Assembly: GCA_024500155.1 (NCBI GenBank) | Contig: CM044880.1 | Location: 6,820,001-6,884,000 of the forward strand | Source: Chenopodium formosanum | Lineage: Eukaryota > Streptophyta > Magnoliopsida > Caryophyllales > Amaranthaceae | Length of the DNA stretch: 64,000 bases | Direction: 5' to 3' | Part shown: positions 34,815 through 46,757 of the stretch, one piece after another | Layout of the letters: each line of letters starts with the position of its first letter | How positions within the stretch are numbered: position 1 is the first letter of the stretch | Notes under the pieces: generated by a model | Seen by the model: only the letters and a program-made list of their open reading frames with translations | What the model was told of the DNA's origin: nothing | Databases searched by the model: none | Position numbers and translations under genes: made by a program

Positions 34815-35285
34815 ATTGCAATGTTATGGACTGTTAATACTCACGCTAATAATAAAGGAGAAGGCTCGGAAATTTGATTAAAGATTAAGGGTTTCTCACA
34901 AATGATAGTAGTAGGTTTAGCCTACAAAGCTCCTAAGTTATTAGTGACTTGAGGTCACAACTCTCCTAATAGTGACTTAAGGTCACAACTCTCCTAAGGA
35001 ATTACTCCAAATTCTGCCTGCCTTTCACTAACACTACTCATACTACTTATACTAAGATGGTCAAAGATGACCTTTAGGCTTAACATGTGAACTTAGCTAA
35101 TTTAGAAAAACATAAATAAACATCAAAGGACTAAGGTTGCTTTCTTTCCTTCTCTTCTTCTTAATTGATTTTGTCCCTTGCCTTTTGTTGCTTGTGTTGA
35201 CTCAAGTTTCCCTTTTCTTTGCTTCTGCTGTCCCCTTCTCATCGTTTATCGCTTATTGACTGTTGACCGTCGTATGGTAATCCAT
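34815..35285. other. unit-B-specific insertion in S15 intron 1
   Basis: Unit C reads directly from AATGCAAATTACAACC across this point (about 53420). The inserted DNA carries a direct repeat TAGTGACTT(G/A)AGGTCACAACT at about 34942 and 34971, and a T/C-rich right part. Probably a transposon fragment; ends not determined. Confidence 0.45.
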
Positions 35286-36909
35286 CACATGCAACCATGC
35301 AAATTATAAGTATAACAAAAAACACTTCACAACCAGGTCATATATATTAGACAAGTTAATTTTTAGACAGCCAAGACTCAAGAGAGCTTCAAGTTAAGTC
35401 ATCCATTCAGGCTTGCAGCACCCACTACATCGTCCAAATGTATAATAAATACTCTAAATGGCGTAATTTGTTGGATATCATTACTTTAAATGGTGTAAGT
35501 TGTCATATATTATTACACCAATAGTAAAATCTTTCTGCAAATATAACAAGATGCCAGAAAGCAACAAACAAGGCATATAAACACTACTCTTACTTTGCTA
35601 TGTCAAAAAGCAATAACATTTATACGCAGTTTCCCATCTAGGATAACAAAGCAAACTAAGGGTTTGACAATTGACATTACAATAGAGCATGGCCAATGAT
35701 GAAAAAATGCACGGAAAACATCTTTAATCCATCACAGTAAGACTTTTCCTTTCATGTAATTATTCAAAAGATAAAAATTATATCTTAAACCCAAACTAAG
35801 CATCATCCCCTCCAAGCAAGTCTGCTAAAAGCAATAACATGATCCTAAAGTTCCCATTTCAAGAAGAGAGCTTTAACCACAAACATCAAACAAATCAAAT
35901 ATGTTCACTGCCTTCCATGTCCACAAAAGGATTTCAGTTCCTCTAGCATTTCATACTTTTCTATTCTATAACACATCTTAAGCAAAAGATTATCATGCGA
36001 GGCCTTCAATGCTTAAACCAAATCAATCAATCAATTAAAGCTTTGATCCCATAAATGGGGTCAGCTACATGAACCAAAAGTGATAATTCTGTAAAGTCAT
36101 TGACAAAAATCTTCCTCCTCCATCTCTTACAAGTTACAACCCAATGCTTCATCCTCACGCAAATCCCAATACTTCAACCAAGTCATTTTTTTTGTCTCCC
36201 TCTCCCTCGTTTAACCCCTAATACCTAAACCAAAAATAAACTAAAAATATATACAACCTTGAATATAAATGAAACCATTTTCCACCTAAGTACCCCAACT
36301 TAATCCCGCACTCAAGATGATCATAAAAGCTAAGTACAATGAAATGTTAACCTTCCTTGAATACGTAGATCAAGTTCACGGATTGAGAATAAAAAAACAT
36401 CATTATAATGTAAGCATTCAGTCAACGAGCTTGAGCTTAGCAAGTTTACTCAGATAACTAAAATAGCAGGGTATTGAGTCATTTCTTCAAGCTCAAAAAC
36501 TATGAATTCATCCTTCAATACACAATACTTCAAATTAATAATCCCAAAACCAACCAAAGTTCATCAGTTATAAATACGGAGTATGTAACATACACAGTAG
36601 TACAGTACGAATTATATTGAAGTAAAAAAAGATGGAATTCTTATTACGTGGATTTTTTATTGGAAAATTAAACTTTAATAATTTAAATTTTCTCTATTTA
36701 TTTTAAATAATCCATTTTTTTTTTAATTCTGTAATAGTCTTTACATGCGGTTTTTTTTTCTGTAATATCAAACCAGTCAACAATCTTATACTACATACGG
36801 AGTATTTTAGTTTACTTGACACGTGTTAGGTTGTGATTGATCTAAAACAAACTAAATTAAAAATCAATGGATGCAATTTTTTTAAAATTGTCACATGTTT
36901 TTACGGAGT

Positions 36910-37480
36910 GATTTCCCAAAACGATGTAATAATATAAACTACTACGTAATTCCTTATATACATTGGTTTAAAAATTGTTTCCCCACAATACTGTCACGTA
37001 GGCTCAGTTTCAAGGTTCGGTATTGGCAAGTATAAAATAGCTAACATTCTTGGCGGTTTTAACTAATATAGAACGGGTATGTTCACATTTACTGAACTTA
37101 ACTTAATTGAACTGATTGGAGTTTAACTGAACTGAAATTAAGCTGATGATGTGAACAAAATCAACCTCGCTCTAATAGTTGCATAGAGCCTATAGTGGTA
37201 TTAGCGTTATTATGCATAGACGCTCTATTGGTATTAGCGGTTCTTTACGTAAAACCTCTAATACCATTAGCGGTTCTAAACGAAGAGCCACTAGTGAAAG
37301 ATAAAGTAGAGGTTCTATTGGAGGTATTAGAGGTTCTATATATAAAACCTCTATTGGTATTAGTGGTTCTTTACTACCAAGTTCCAAACCAAGAAATCGA
37401 TCCTACGTGGACGGTATTGTGGGAAATAGTTTTTAAATCGACTTATATAGAGAATTAATTTGTATCTTAACATTATATTG
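36910..37480. mobile_element. foldback element with ATTAGCGGTTC core, copy 1
   Basis: TTTCCCCACAATACTGTCACGTAGG on the left and CCTACGTGGACGGTATTGTGGGAAA on the right are inverted partners. Between them ATTAGCGGTTC and relatives occur repeatedly in both orientations, producing overlapping Leu/Pro-rich ORFs on both strands that are not genes. Related to 58620-59089, which has better preserved ends. Confidence 0.7.
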
Positions 37481-37659
37481 AAGGAAAAAAAGGATGATTT
37501 CCAATTCAGTGGGATTTTTATTGGAAAATTACACTTTAATAATTTAATATTGCTCTATGCCTCTATTTACTTTAAATAATCCAAAAAAAAAATTATTTAT
37601 AGTCTCAGCTTTAACCTGCGACTTTTCTTTCTTTAATACCAAACCAGTCAACAACCTTA

Positions 37660-37964
37660 GGCCCTGTTCACTTCACCTTAAAAAAATACCGAGTAAAAAT
37701 AATTTCAATTCAGTAAAAATAAGTTCAGTTCAGTAAAAATAATTTTAGTTCAGTAAAAATAAGTTCTGTTCAGTAAAATTCAGTTATCTTAAAAATATAA
37801 TTATAATAGTAAATCTGTAAAAATAATTTCAGTTCAGCAAAATAATTTCAGTCCAGTAAAATTAATTTAAGTTCAATAAAAATAATTTAAGTTCAACAAA
37901 TATAATTTTGTTTCAATAAAAAATAATTTCAATTCAGCAAAAATAAGGTGAAGTGAACGGGACC
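37660..37964. mobile_element. PIF/Harbinger-type MITE with tandem core (305 bp)
   Basis: Inverted ends GGCCCTGTTCACTTCACCTTA and TAAGGTGAAGTGAACGGGACC with TTA duplicated on both sides. The empty site (CAATCTTATACTAC) is in the sister direct repeat at about 36783. The core is about a dozen imperfect copies of a 17-20 bp unit built on TTCAGTAAAAATAA. Confidence 0.85.
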
Positions 37965-38085
37965 TTATACTTTAATTTACTTGACACGTGATAGGCTGTG
38001 AATCCATAGCTTGTGATTAATCCAAAAATCAATGGAAAAGAAAAGGCAATTTTTTTTTTTTACTTGTCACATGTTTTACCAGTTC

Positions 38086-39205
38086 AAAATCTTTTAAAAT
38101 TAAAATTAAATAAAACATAAAATCATTTTTAAAAAAATTAAAAATTAAACCAACCCATGCCCCTACCCCTAACAACCTCCCTCTTCCCAACCCCACTCCC
38201 CAGTCCCCACCCCTACCTTGTCGTATTACCAAAACTACCCCCCTTCCTTTCCCCATTGCCAAAACAACCTATAATTAAACCTCCGTCCCTGAAACCACAA
38301 CCCCAAAAATTGTCGTTAACCAAAACCCATCTCCGACAAGTTTTTTCGATTTAGCCTTATGTCATAAATCCATCGCTGTAGTTGTTGGCAGGCTTAATAA
38401 GAGAAATTATATAAATAAATAAATTTAGAGGTATAAATGTAAGCACAATATTTATAAGAGTTAAAATTCGCATTAACGAGGGAAAATAAGTAAATAAACA
38501 TTTTAAAGGATATAATCGTCTAAACACTAATCATAAAAGTTAACTCAAAATTTTTAAAAGGTATGGATTGATGTAATTGCATACCATTGCTATTTATTTG
38601 TGGTGTTTGGGGAAATTGAAGGATTAATCCGATTCTGAGACTTCAAATCAATCCGACTTCAACATCTAGCCTTCCACTCCGATTTGACCCAACTCTAAGT
38701 CTTTTTTTTTTTCTTAGTTTTTGTAAAAATATTTACGGAGTATAATAAATTGACAAATTACAAATTCCAATAAATATAAAAACAATACAAAGTAATGAAG
38801 TTCAAAACAAACATGACAATCCACTTTTGAAATTGTTTACATTAAGGCAACAATACCATAAAATGAAAAAACTCCTAATAAGTTACAATTGCAATAGCAA
38901 ACAACCAACTAAACTTGGAGTTAAATTTTTTTCTTGGATTTTTTTGTAGGATTCCGACTCTAATCCTCCTTCGACACAAAGTCGGTATATTTTAACAGAG
39001 TCAAATTCGGATTTTTTTTATCCCGAACTCGAAACAGATTTTTTCCCTCGGATTACAGCAATAGGGTCGAATCCGGACTGGATTGCCAAGCCTAGTTTCC
39101 AATATAACGGAGAGATACACGCTTTTTGTTCATTTCTTTAAAAATATATTCATCTAGTACACATTCTTTGCTTATGGGCTACATTTAAGCTTATGAATTA
39201 TGATC
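38086..39205. other. left part of unit C, no gene
   Basis: From about 38360 it matches unit B from 20990. C-rich text at 38155-38330 resembles cores of the Mutator-like elements. The TCAATTTTT/GGATTCCGACTC region matches 21840-21910. The Mutator-like fragment of unit B is absent here. Confidence 0.5.
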
Positions 39206-40461
39206 GAGTTAACTATAAAGATGGGGACTAAGTTTTTAGATTTTTCACCTTTTGAGACCTCAATGTCTTTTTTTCACCTTTAAGGACCTAGAGTTAACAT
39301 TCCGGCCAACTAACTACACTTAAACCCATCGGAGTAAAAACATAGGTCCTTCCCATTAATTACTTGCCAAATTCCCAAAAAACATAGGTCCTTAGTCCTT
39401 AAAAATCTGAAATAAATAAAAATAAATGAAGGGACTAAGTTTTTAACTAAGGGATTATATTTTTTACGAGGCACGATACTCTCTACTCGTGGCATGCTTA
39501 ATTCTATATTTATATAATTCGGCATGCGTGTAGATTTCGTATACTTTTACCTACTAATTACTTACTTTTTATGTGTGACTTCAACATTAATATATTGAGA
39601 CCTCGCTTAACTTGATATCTAATATATACATATCAAATACGGAAAAGCATAGCATAACCTATTATCAATAATCAGTGGCTCTATAGATGGCGACCGATAG
39701 TCATGATATGTGACTAATTATATAATTACCTATTTAAAAAATGATAACCTGACTATAAACTATATACTACGTATGTATAAGTTGAAGTTTTCTTTTTCTA
39801 TTATTATCAAGTTAAAAAGGGTTACTTCCTAAAAATATATAAATTGTCATCTTTTAATATGAAGCATAAGTTGAGATAAGTTTTTATTTATTTATTTATT
39901 TTTACGTATAATTACAAGTATATAAATTGAACTATACTTTTTTTTTTTTTTTTGACGGGAAATTCAATGTTTTAACAATATATTTACAAGCTTATTTTGG
40001 TTTATTATTGTGTGTTTAGTTAGCGTGCTTGCAATTGTTTATCATTCATAATGTTTTCTAATTATTGTATATAATGAGTTAACGACAGTTGTGTTGTACA
40101 CCATCAATCCACACCAAGCTACTAATCTCTCTAATTGTTAATATGTTATTGTACGTGCACTACCGTCATGAACAACATTAAATTTTATAAGAGAAGAAAA
40201 ATCTTTTAATAATTAGTGTTGAAGTTAAAGGAAAGAAAATATAAAAATTAATAGCAAACTTTAGCCTTGTAATTAACCACATGTGAGAGAGTAATAAATG
40301 AAGGGACTAAGTTTTTAACTAAGGGACTATGTTTTTCTACTCAACTTTAGTTACTTTTGGCCGGAAATTGGACTATAGGTCCCAAAAGGTGAAAAAAAAA
40401 AAACTAAGGTCCCAAAAGGTGAAAAAATAAAAAACTTAGACCCCAATGTTATACTTAACTC
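39206..40461. mobile_element. Mutator-like element upstream of CNL-C (1,256 bp)
   Basis: Inverted ends start GAGTTAACTATAAAGATGGGG and finish CCCCAATGTTATACTTAACTC, with AATTATGATC duplicated at 39196-39205 and 40462-40471. Unit B has the empty site GGATTATGATCAGCTAATCC near 22610. Subterminal TTTTTCACCTTTTG(A/G)GACC words extend the arms to about 150-200 bp. No transposase ORF. Confidence 0.9.
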
Positions 40462-40471
40462 AATTATGATC

Positions 40472-40801
40472 AGCTAATCCAAGATAAGTTGCAGCCACCC
40501 TTGGGCCAAATTCTCCATATTTGTCAGTAATTCTAATATTTCAACTTTCTCCAATTCAATTTCTTACAAATTCAAGCCAATTAGCCAATCAGGTAACTTT
40601 AATTATACAGAAATCAATTTGGCAAAACTGTAATATTCAGAAAAAAAAAATCATAAATTTGTTATGTGATATTTTGAAATATGGGGCCTTTTGTTTTTAT
40701 TTTGAGGAATTTGTTGTATTTTATTTTGCTCATTGTGCATTTGTGCTCAATTGAAAACATAATTTTTTGTTCACTTATAATTTGTTATAGTGATTCTTGG
40801 C

Positions 40802-40847
<46 letters not shown>

Positions 40848-41792
40848 TGGAAATAACAATAATTTTGCTATTGGCACCAATTCCGGGGAAATCACCATTT
40901 CAGTATTTGCAAACAAAATTTAATCAAATATAGCACCTGAATGACGTTTACTGGAATTGAATATCAATAATATTCAGTAATCCTTCTTCTAATCCAATAA
41001 TACAAATAATATTAATTTCCTTTTACCAACTTGAATGACGTCAACTTGTTTTTTTTTTTTTCTGCTAATTTGCTTGAGCAAAATTCTGGTGATCTTGTAA
41101 CCAACATCCTGTTTCCTTGATGAATGCAAGATAATAAAGTAGCCAAATAAAGCAAATGTTATTTCGATCTTTGACGTTTACTTTGACATATAATTTCTGA
41201 TCTTTTGTACACTATTGTCTATACTACAGACTACAGAGTACCTTTCAAATAGCTTTTATTATTATTCATAAACATGTTCCACCAATGTACTGTGAAATTT
41301 GATCAATACATACTACTTTATTATTCATAAATCTAAATTATATATTAAGCAACTCTAATAAGTACTGTATTCTCTAAATATGTACTTCATAAATTACCAA
41401 CATCGGTGATGAAAATAATTAATGTGAATTTGTAAAGAGTTAAAATTGAGGCACTTGAAAAAATAAAAGGAAAGGAATAACAATATTCAACTTTATCTCC
41501 TTCAATAAAAGGAGGAAAAGAACAGAGGGCACATGGAGTAAGGAACAGAGATGGACCCTTACTTCACTTTCAATTTCATTTTCATTAATGGATTACCACT
41601 ACTTTTTTATCTTTACATTTACCCTACTGACTATTATTAGATCAATTATTGTACTTGTTGGTAGATCAATTCATAAATACTACGTCCTTTAAGAAATAAT
41701 GGAGTTGGGGCTCTAGTTTTACACCATTATTTCATAACTATTCTCATCTTTACTTTGTCTCAAAAACAAAACACAAAAAAAAATTCAAGAAA
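40472..41792. promoter_or_regulatory. CNL-C upstream region
   Basis: 40472-41080 matches unit B 22610-23200 but lacks the CC-domain relic. A poly-A run of about 38 nt lies at 40807-40845. The proximal 700 bp, with a GGAGGAAAAGAACAGAGGG word and a leader rich in AAACA, is not shared with CNL-B. No sharp TATA box was identified. Confidence 0.4.
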
Positions 41793-44552
41793 ATGGCGAC
41801 GGGTATGGTGTTGAGTGTTGCACAAACTCTGTTTGCAGCACTACAATGCAAGGAATTGAGAGAGTTATGCTCAAATTTCAAGTATGAATCAAAACTTGAG
41901 GCTCTTCAAGGCACCGTCGAAACCATCCAGAATGTCCTCCTTGATGTGGAGTCAGGACAGCAGGAGCTCAACAATCAGGGATTGAACTGGGTTAACGAGC
42001 TCAAGGATGCTGTCTATGATGCTGATGATTTGTTCGATGAATTTGTCACACTTGCTCAACAACAGAAGAGGATGCCTGGTGGTGAGATTTCCAAAGAGGT
42101 ACAAGCTTTTTTCTCTAGAAAAAACCATTTTCTTTTTGCTTTTAGTACCTCTAGAAAGATTAAGAAGATTAGAGAGAAGTTGGAGAATGTTTCTAAAGAT
42201 CGTACTCAGTTTGGGTTTAGTGATGTGTATAGGCCTGTTAAGAGAAAGGAGGAAACTTGGTCTTATGTATGTGAAGATGGTATTATTGGGAGAGATGCTG
42301 ATAAGGAGGTTATTCTGGGTATGCTTTTGAGAGAGTCGGATTCATCGACTGATAATGTTTCTTTTGTGAGTATTGTCGGGATGGGAGGATTAGGAAAAAC
42401 GGCTCTTGCTCAACTTGTGTACAATGATGATAGGATCAAAAGTGCTTTTGAATTGAAGTTGTGGGTTTGTGTGTCTGATGAGTTTATCATAGAACAAATC
42501 CTTGGTAAGATGATCAAGTCGGCCACTCGGCAAGATCATGGTGATATTGGAGTCGATGGATTGCAAAATAAGGTGAGAGAACTTATAGAAGGGAAAAAAT
42601 ATTTCCTTATTCTAGATGATTTGTGGAACGAAAGGCGTGATGAGTGGCTTAAGTTGAGGGAGTTCTTGCAAGTAGGTGCAAAAGGAAGCCGAGTTGTGGT
42701 GACTACACGCTCAAAAAAGGTGGCAGGAGCTATAGGTGACGATCCAATGCACACATTAGAGGGTTTGTCAGATGATGATTCTTGGCATTTGTTTAGGAGA
42801 GTAGCATTTAACCAAGGGAGTGGAGAGGTTGATGATGACCTTTTGGACATTGGTAAAGACATTGTGAAAAAATGTGCAAATGTTCCCTTGGCTATAAGGG
42901 TCGTAGGGAGCATGTTGTATGGTCACGATAAAAGCAAGTGGAAATTATTTCAGAGAATTAAGCTGTCTGAAATTATGGGCCGAAGTAGTGAAGAGAGCAT
43001 AATGCCAATATTGAAGTTTAGTTATCATCACCTTAAACCACAGTTAAAGAGTTGTTTTAGTTACTGTGCACTCTTCCCTAAGGATTACAAGATTGAGAAA
43101 GAGTTATTGATCCGTCTATGGTCCGCACAAGGATATCTTGACAATGATAAGCAAAGCAGAGAAGATGTTGGTGAGGAGTATTTTTCTATTTTATTGCAGA
43201 GATGTTTTCTCCAAGATATTAGACATGATATATTTGGTAAAATATCTTGTAAAATGCATGATTTGATTCATGATCTTGCACAAGAAGTTGCAGGAAAGGA
43301 ATCGTGCTTGATGGAGGACACTAGCAAAAGCACTTTAGAAGAAAAAACTCGTCATCTAGCTGTTGCTGATAGTCGACCTCTCTTGCTTAGTCCAAGTGAT
43401 AATGTTGGCAAATTGAAGGGACTACGTACGCTTCTTCGACAATCTAATCGTATCATGGTATGTGAATCACAAGTGTCCACGATATTAGCAAAATGCCAGT
43501 GTTTGAGAGTGTTGTACTTGAACAGCCTTGGTATAAAAGCTTTACCAAGTACAATAAAGAACCTTTTACATTTAAGGTATCTTGATCTCTCTCACAATAG
43601 GAAGTTAAAGATGCTTCCTGAGTCAATTACTAGACTCTATAATTTGCAAGTATTGGACTTAAGGTGGTGCGATAACCTAGAAGAGTTGCCCAAGGACTTG
43701 AGGGAACTAGTCAATCTTAGGCATTTGGACACAACATATTGCTATAAGTTGAGTCATATGCCTGCTGGAATGGATAGTATGACTGGTCTGTGTACCCTTC
43801 CAAGGTTTGCATTGGGTTCAGAAAGTTCAAAGAAAGCCCAGATTGGTCAACTTAGAGATTTGATGCCTCTAACCAACATTAGAGGTACACTTGCACTACT
43901 ATTTGAAAAAGGATACGCATACGATTCTACCAGCGCTGGGGAGGGGTCATATATTTCAAACAAGGAACACATCAAGTCTTTATTAGTAGTTCAAGAAGGT
44001 TTTGATGAGAAAGAAGCAGTATTGAGTGTAGATGAAAGATTGTTAGAAAGACTGGAACCTCATCGTGATCTAAGAGATATTGTTATAGCTGGATATAAAG
44101 GGGTTACATTGCCAAGATGGGCAGCCACACTGGAAATCTCTCTCCCACAGCTTGTGAAAATCCACATTGGTAATTTTCCTAGCTTGCAACGTCTGCCAGC
44201 AATGAGTCAACTCCAGCATCTTAAAGATCTTTCACTCAGATACATGCCCAATGTAGAGTTGATGGAGAAGAATGATAGTAAGGTTGCACATTCGTTTCCG
44301 TCACTTGAGGAATTGTACCTTAAGGGATGTCCAAGCTTGAAGTCTTTTCCTAGATGTCCACATGTGAAAACATTTACGCTGTTCGGCCTGAATGAAGCAC
44401 TGGCATTTTGTCAAGAAAGAGATGATGAAGCAAACGCAACAACCCCTGCTGCCTCCTCAATCTCGGCCTCGTCTTCAACCAGCAACGACAATAGTTCAGC
44501 TGGTTGTGATGTTTTCGATTTGAGGAGATTAAAAATAGACAGTTTTCAATAG
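41793..44552 (+). CDS. CNL-C: CC-NB-ARC-LRR immune receptor (919 codons)
   Basis: Single exon. CC domain about 1-165 with YDADDLFDE at 75-83. NB-ARC with P-loop GMGGLGKT (196-203), kinase-2 DD at 275-276, GSRVVVTTRS, VPLAI in the GLPL position, SCFSYCALFPKDY and MHD at 488-490. The LRR domain runs from about 530 with LRVLYLNSLGIKALP and LRHLDTTYC type repeats. Compared with CNL-B, 74 bp (equivalent to 27236-27309) are deleted at 44549, creating the TAG stop and removing about 175 C-terminal residues. Expected role: intracellular ATP/ADP-switch receptor recognising pathogen effectors, of the spinach/beet RGA-like group. It faces the intact S15 gene convergently. Functional status after the truncation is open. 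Confidence 0.92.
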   Translation: MATGMVLSVAQTLFAALQCKELRELCSNFKYESKLEALQGTVETIQNVLLDVESGQQELNNQGLNWVNELKDAVYDADDLFDEFVTLAQQQKRMPGGEISKEVQAFFSRKNHFLFAFSTSRKIKKIREKLENVSKDRTQFGFSDVYRPVKRKEETWSYVCEDGIIGRDADKEVILGMLLRESDSSTDNVSFVSIVGMGGLGKTALAQLVYNDDRIKSAFELKLWVCVSDEFIIEQILGKMIKSATRQDHGDIGVDGLQNKVRELIEGKKYFLILDDLWNERRDEWLKLREFLQVGAKGSRVVVTTRSKKVAGAIGDDPMHTLEGLSDDDSWHLFRRVAFNQGSGEVDDDLLDIGKDIVKKCANVPLAIRVVGSMLYGHDKSKWKLFQRIKLSEIMGRSSEESIMPILKFSYHHLKPQLKSCFSYCALFPKDYKIEKELLIRLWSAQGYLDNDKQSREDVGEEYFSILLQRCFLQDIRHDIFGKISCKMHDLIHDLAQEVAGKESCLMEDTSKSTLEEKTRHLAVADSRPLLLSPSDNVGKLKGLRTLLRQSNRIMVCESQVSTILAKCQCLRVLYLNSLGIKALPSTIKNLLHLRYLDLSHNRKLKMLPESITRLYNLQVLDLRWCDNLEELPKDLRELVNLRHLDTTYCYKLSHMPAGMDSMTGLCTLPRFALGSESSKKAQIGQLRDLMPLTNIRGTLALLFEKGYAYDSTSAGEGSYISNKEHIKSLLVVQEGFDEKEAVLSVDERLLERLEPHRDLRDIVIAGYKGVTLPRWAATLEISLPQLVKIHIGNFPSLQRLPAMSQLQHLKDLSLRYMPNVELMEKNDSKVAHSFPSLEELYLKGCPSLKSFPRCPHVKTFTLFGLNEALAFCQERDDEANATTPAASSISASSSTSNDNSSAGCDVFDLRRLKIDSFQ

Positions 44553-44553
44553 T

Positions 44554-45084
44554 TTGTCGAGTGTTGTACAAGAGTATCAACGACAGTGCACACTTTCCAT
44601 TGATAGTCGTCTTGTGTTGCAAAGATGCCGAAACTTAAAGAGTGTGTCGGGAGGAGGAATAGAGTATCTCACCAACTTGAAAACACTCCAAATTAATGAT
44701 TGCCCAAAACTGGAACTGGAAGAAGAGCAAGGGTTTCCATGGAAAGACCTTCACGCCCTCTCTCACTTGAGCTTAGAAAAACTTCCACAAATGAGAGATA
44801 TACCAAAGGGCATTCAATACTTGACTTCCCTTCAAAGTCTCTGTATTCGATGTTGTAGGAATATGAAAACACACCCGGAGTGGCTTCATTGCCCTAATTC
44901 TTTGCGATCACTTCAAATTGATTATTGTCCGAAGGTGAAAACTCTACCAGAAGCAAACCTCCCCTCCCTCACAAGGCTTACTATATGGTCATGCGATGGA
45001 TTGAAGGAAAGATACAGTAAACCCAATGGGACTCACTTTTCTCAAATAAGCCACATTCCCAATTTAGACATCCTTTATGTTTGA
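44554..45084 (+). pseudogene. CNL-C detached LRR tail
   Basis: Continues the LRR one frame away after the 74-bp deletion: SLSIDSRLVLQRC-like repeats, LSHLSLEKLPQMRDIPKGI and the CDGLKERYSKPNGTHFS end shared by all copies, stopping at 45084. It has no start codon of its own in context and is expected to act as 3' UTR. Confidence 0.85.
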
Positions 45085-46051
45085 GACATCCCCAATTTAT
45101 TCCTCCATTTTTAAGACATCTCACAGTGGAAGCTGTGCACCACATACGGTAACTATTATTTATGCTTTCTTTATTAATTTCCTATTTATGATTATGATTT
45201 TTTTTTTTTATTAATTTCCCATTCATGATTATGTTATCGACCTGTCAACATTTGGTTAATACACTAAAACTAAAATTCAAAATCTTTTGGGTAATTATGA
45301 CAACGACATTAAGTTTTAAGGTAGTCCATATGTTTTTATTGATTTGGTACATGATCTGACTGTTAATTTACATTAAGATGGGATTTTGTAGGGTTATGTT
45401 TTATAAAGACAATTTGATACCTTTAAATGATTTTTACATGCTTAATTTCTTGTGATAGAAACCAAATTTATCGATAATAATTTATGTTAGGGTAAATTCT
45501 TATAATTTATGAGTCATTGATTTACAAACTTAATTTAAACTTAGGTTAATTTTTCTTGTGAAATTATGTCCTAATAAATTATAAATATTTATGGATCAGT
45601 CAAAACAGAGAAAAAAAATATACTAAAAGATGGTTCATTAATGTTGACAATATGAAGTATTTGATTGTATCAAATAAACTCAAGACGTCAAAACCACAAC
45701 ATAGCCAACTTTTTGAGCATCTTCTAACAGTTTTTTTTTTTTTTTTGAAGAATCTTCTAATAGTTTGTTATTCTATATGCATGTTATCATTAAAAAAAAA
45801 TGCATGTTATTACCTCAGTTTGAACAATATTTGATTGTTTTCGTATTGCTGTAATGGTGGTGTACTGCAGGTAGCCACAAATTCAACGTAATTTTGTTGA
45901 AGGATCGTGCTCTTTTGAATGGATAACACACTGCTACTTGTTTGGTCGTAGCTGCTGGGATGAATAGTGAATCTAGAGTTGCTGTTTGTACTTCACTTCT
46001 TAACAATGATGATTTAGTTTCTAGTTAAGGACTCGTTGATGTAATGTAAGT
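45085..46051. other. CNL-C 3' region with predicted UTR intron
   Basis: Donor CATACG|GTAACT at 45149 and acceptor CTGCAG at 45869-45870, as in unit B but without its MITE. No gene. Confidence 0.4.
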
Positions 46052-46137
46052 AGGCCTTTGCATATGATGTGTGGGGTGCATGGAGATACCCTTCCTAGAA
46101 GGTGAGCTTCATGGCCCTCTGATGCTCTTCAAGGCCT
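46052..46137 (+). ncRNA. structured conserved block, unit C copy
   Basis: Carries perfect closing arms AGGCCTTTG and CAAGGCCT, ATGATGT and CTGA, and the CCTTC-CTA-GAAGG hairpin. It lies about 620 bp before the S15 stop codon (46758), between the convergent genes, so it could equally sit in an S15 antisense 3' region. Not proven to be an RNA gene. Confidence 0.3.
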
Positions 46138-46757
46138 AAGCTAGTGTTCAATGTAAATGCCTAAAACAATTAGATATCAACACCAAATAGTGTGATGGCA
46201 AATTGTAATGCAAAAAATAAATTGGGGTATCAATTATGTATAGTCGACTTATTGTCATTGTTTCCGTGCTTGGTTATGCAATCAACTGAAAGTTTTATCT
46301 ACAAAAATCTCCACTATATCCTGCAGATAATATTGCCTACCCCTCTGATAAGACAGTCCGTACCTTTGTAATGTATGATGATTGATGAAGTAACCATTTT
46401 AGTGAAAAATAACTCTGCATTAAATCTTCATTCCTTGATGATAATGCAAGATAAAGTAGCCAAAGCAAATGCTATTTCCTTGACGTTTACAAAAGGGAAT
46501 TTCTCTCCCAAAAAATCTAACTTACATCGCCCTGACCTGATATTGCTACACTCAACTTTATTACATGCAAACTTTGAATCACCTTGTGCATTGTATACAA
46601 ATTAACACAGAATGAAAGGATGCACTTATATTTCTAATCACAGCTACCATTAGCACCTTTGATAAATCAAAAAAGGACTTCTTGAACTGAATATAGGGGC
46701 AAGATTAAAAGCAAATATTCCGTACCACAATAAAAACTTAGTAATCTGTATACAATC

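Larger units (their letters stand above)
36656..38085. repeat. direct duplication flanking a foldback element
   Basis: 36656-36905 and 37509-37659 plus 37965-38085 share TTGGAAAATTA(A/C)ACTTTAATAA, TACCAAACCAGTCAACAA-type words and TTTACTTGACACGTG in the same order. The second copy is split by the 305-bp MITE. The foldback element at about 36910-37480 lies between the copies. Confidence 0.7.

Noticed and set aside
37190..37458. Overlapping Leu/Pro-rich ORFs on both strands
   Set aside because: Produced by the repeated ATTAGCGGTTC word in a foldback element.
46375..46605. 76-codon plus-strand ORF similar to one at 13092-13295
   Set aside because: Lies in the S15 3' flank; similarity is explained by unit duplication, and the unit B version is interrupted by an insertion.
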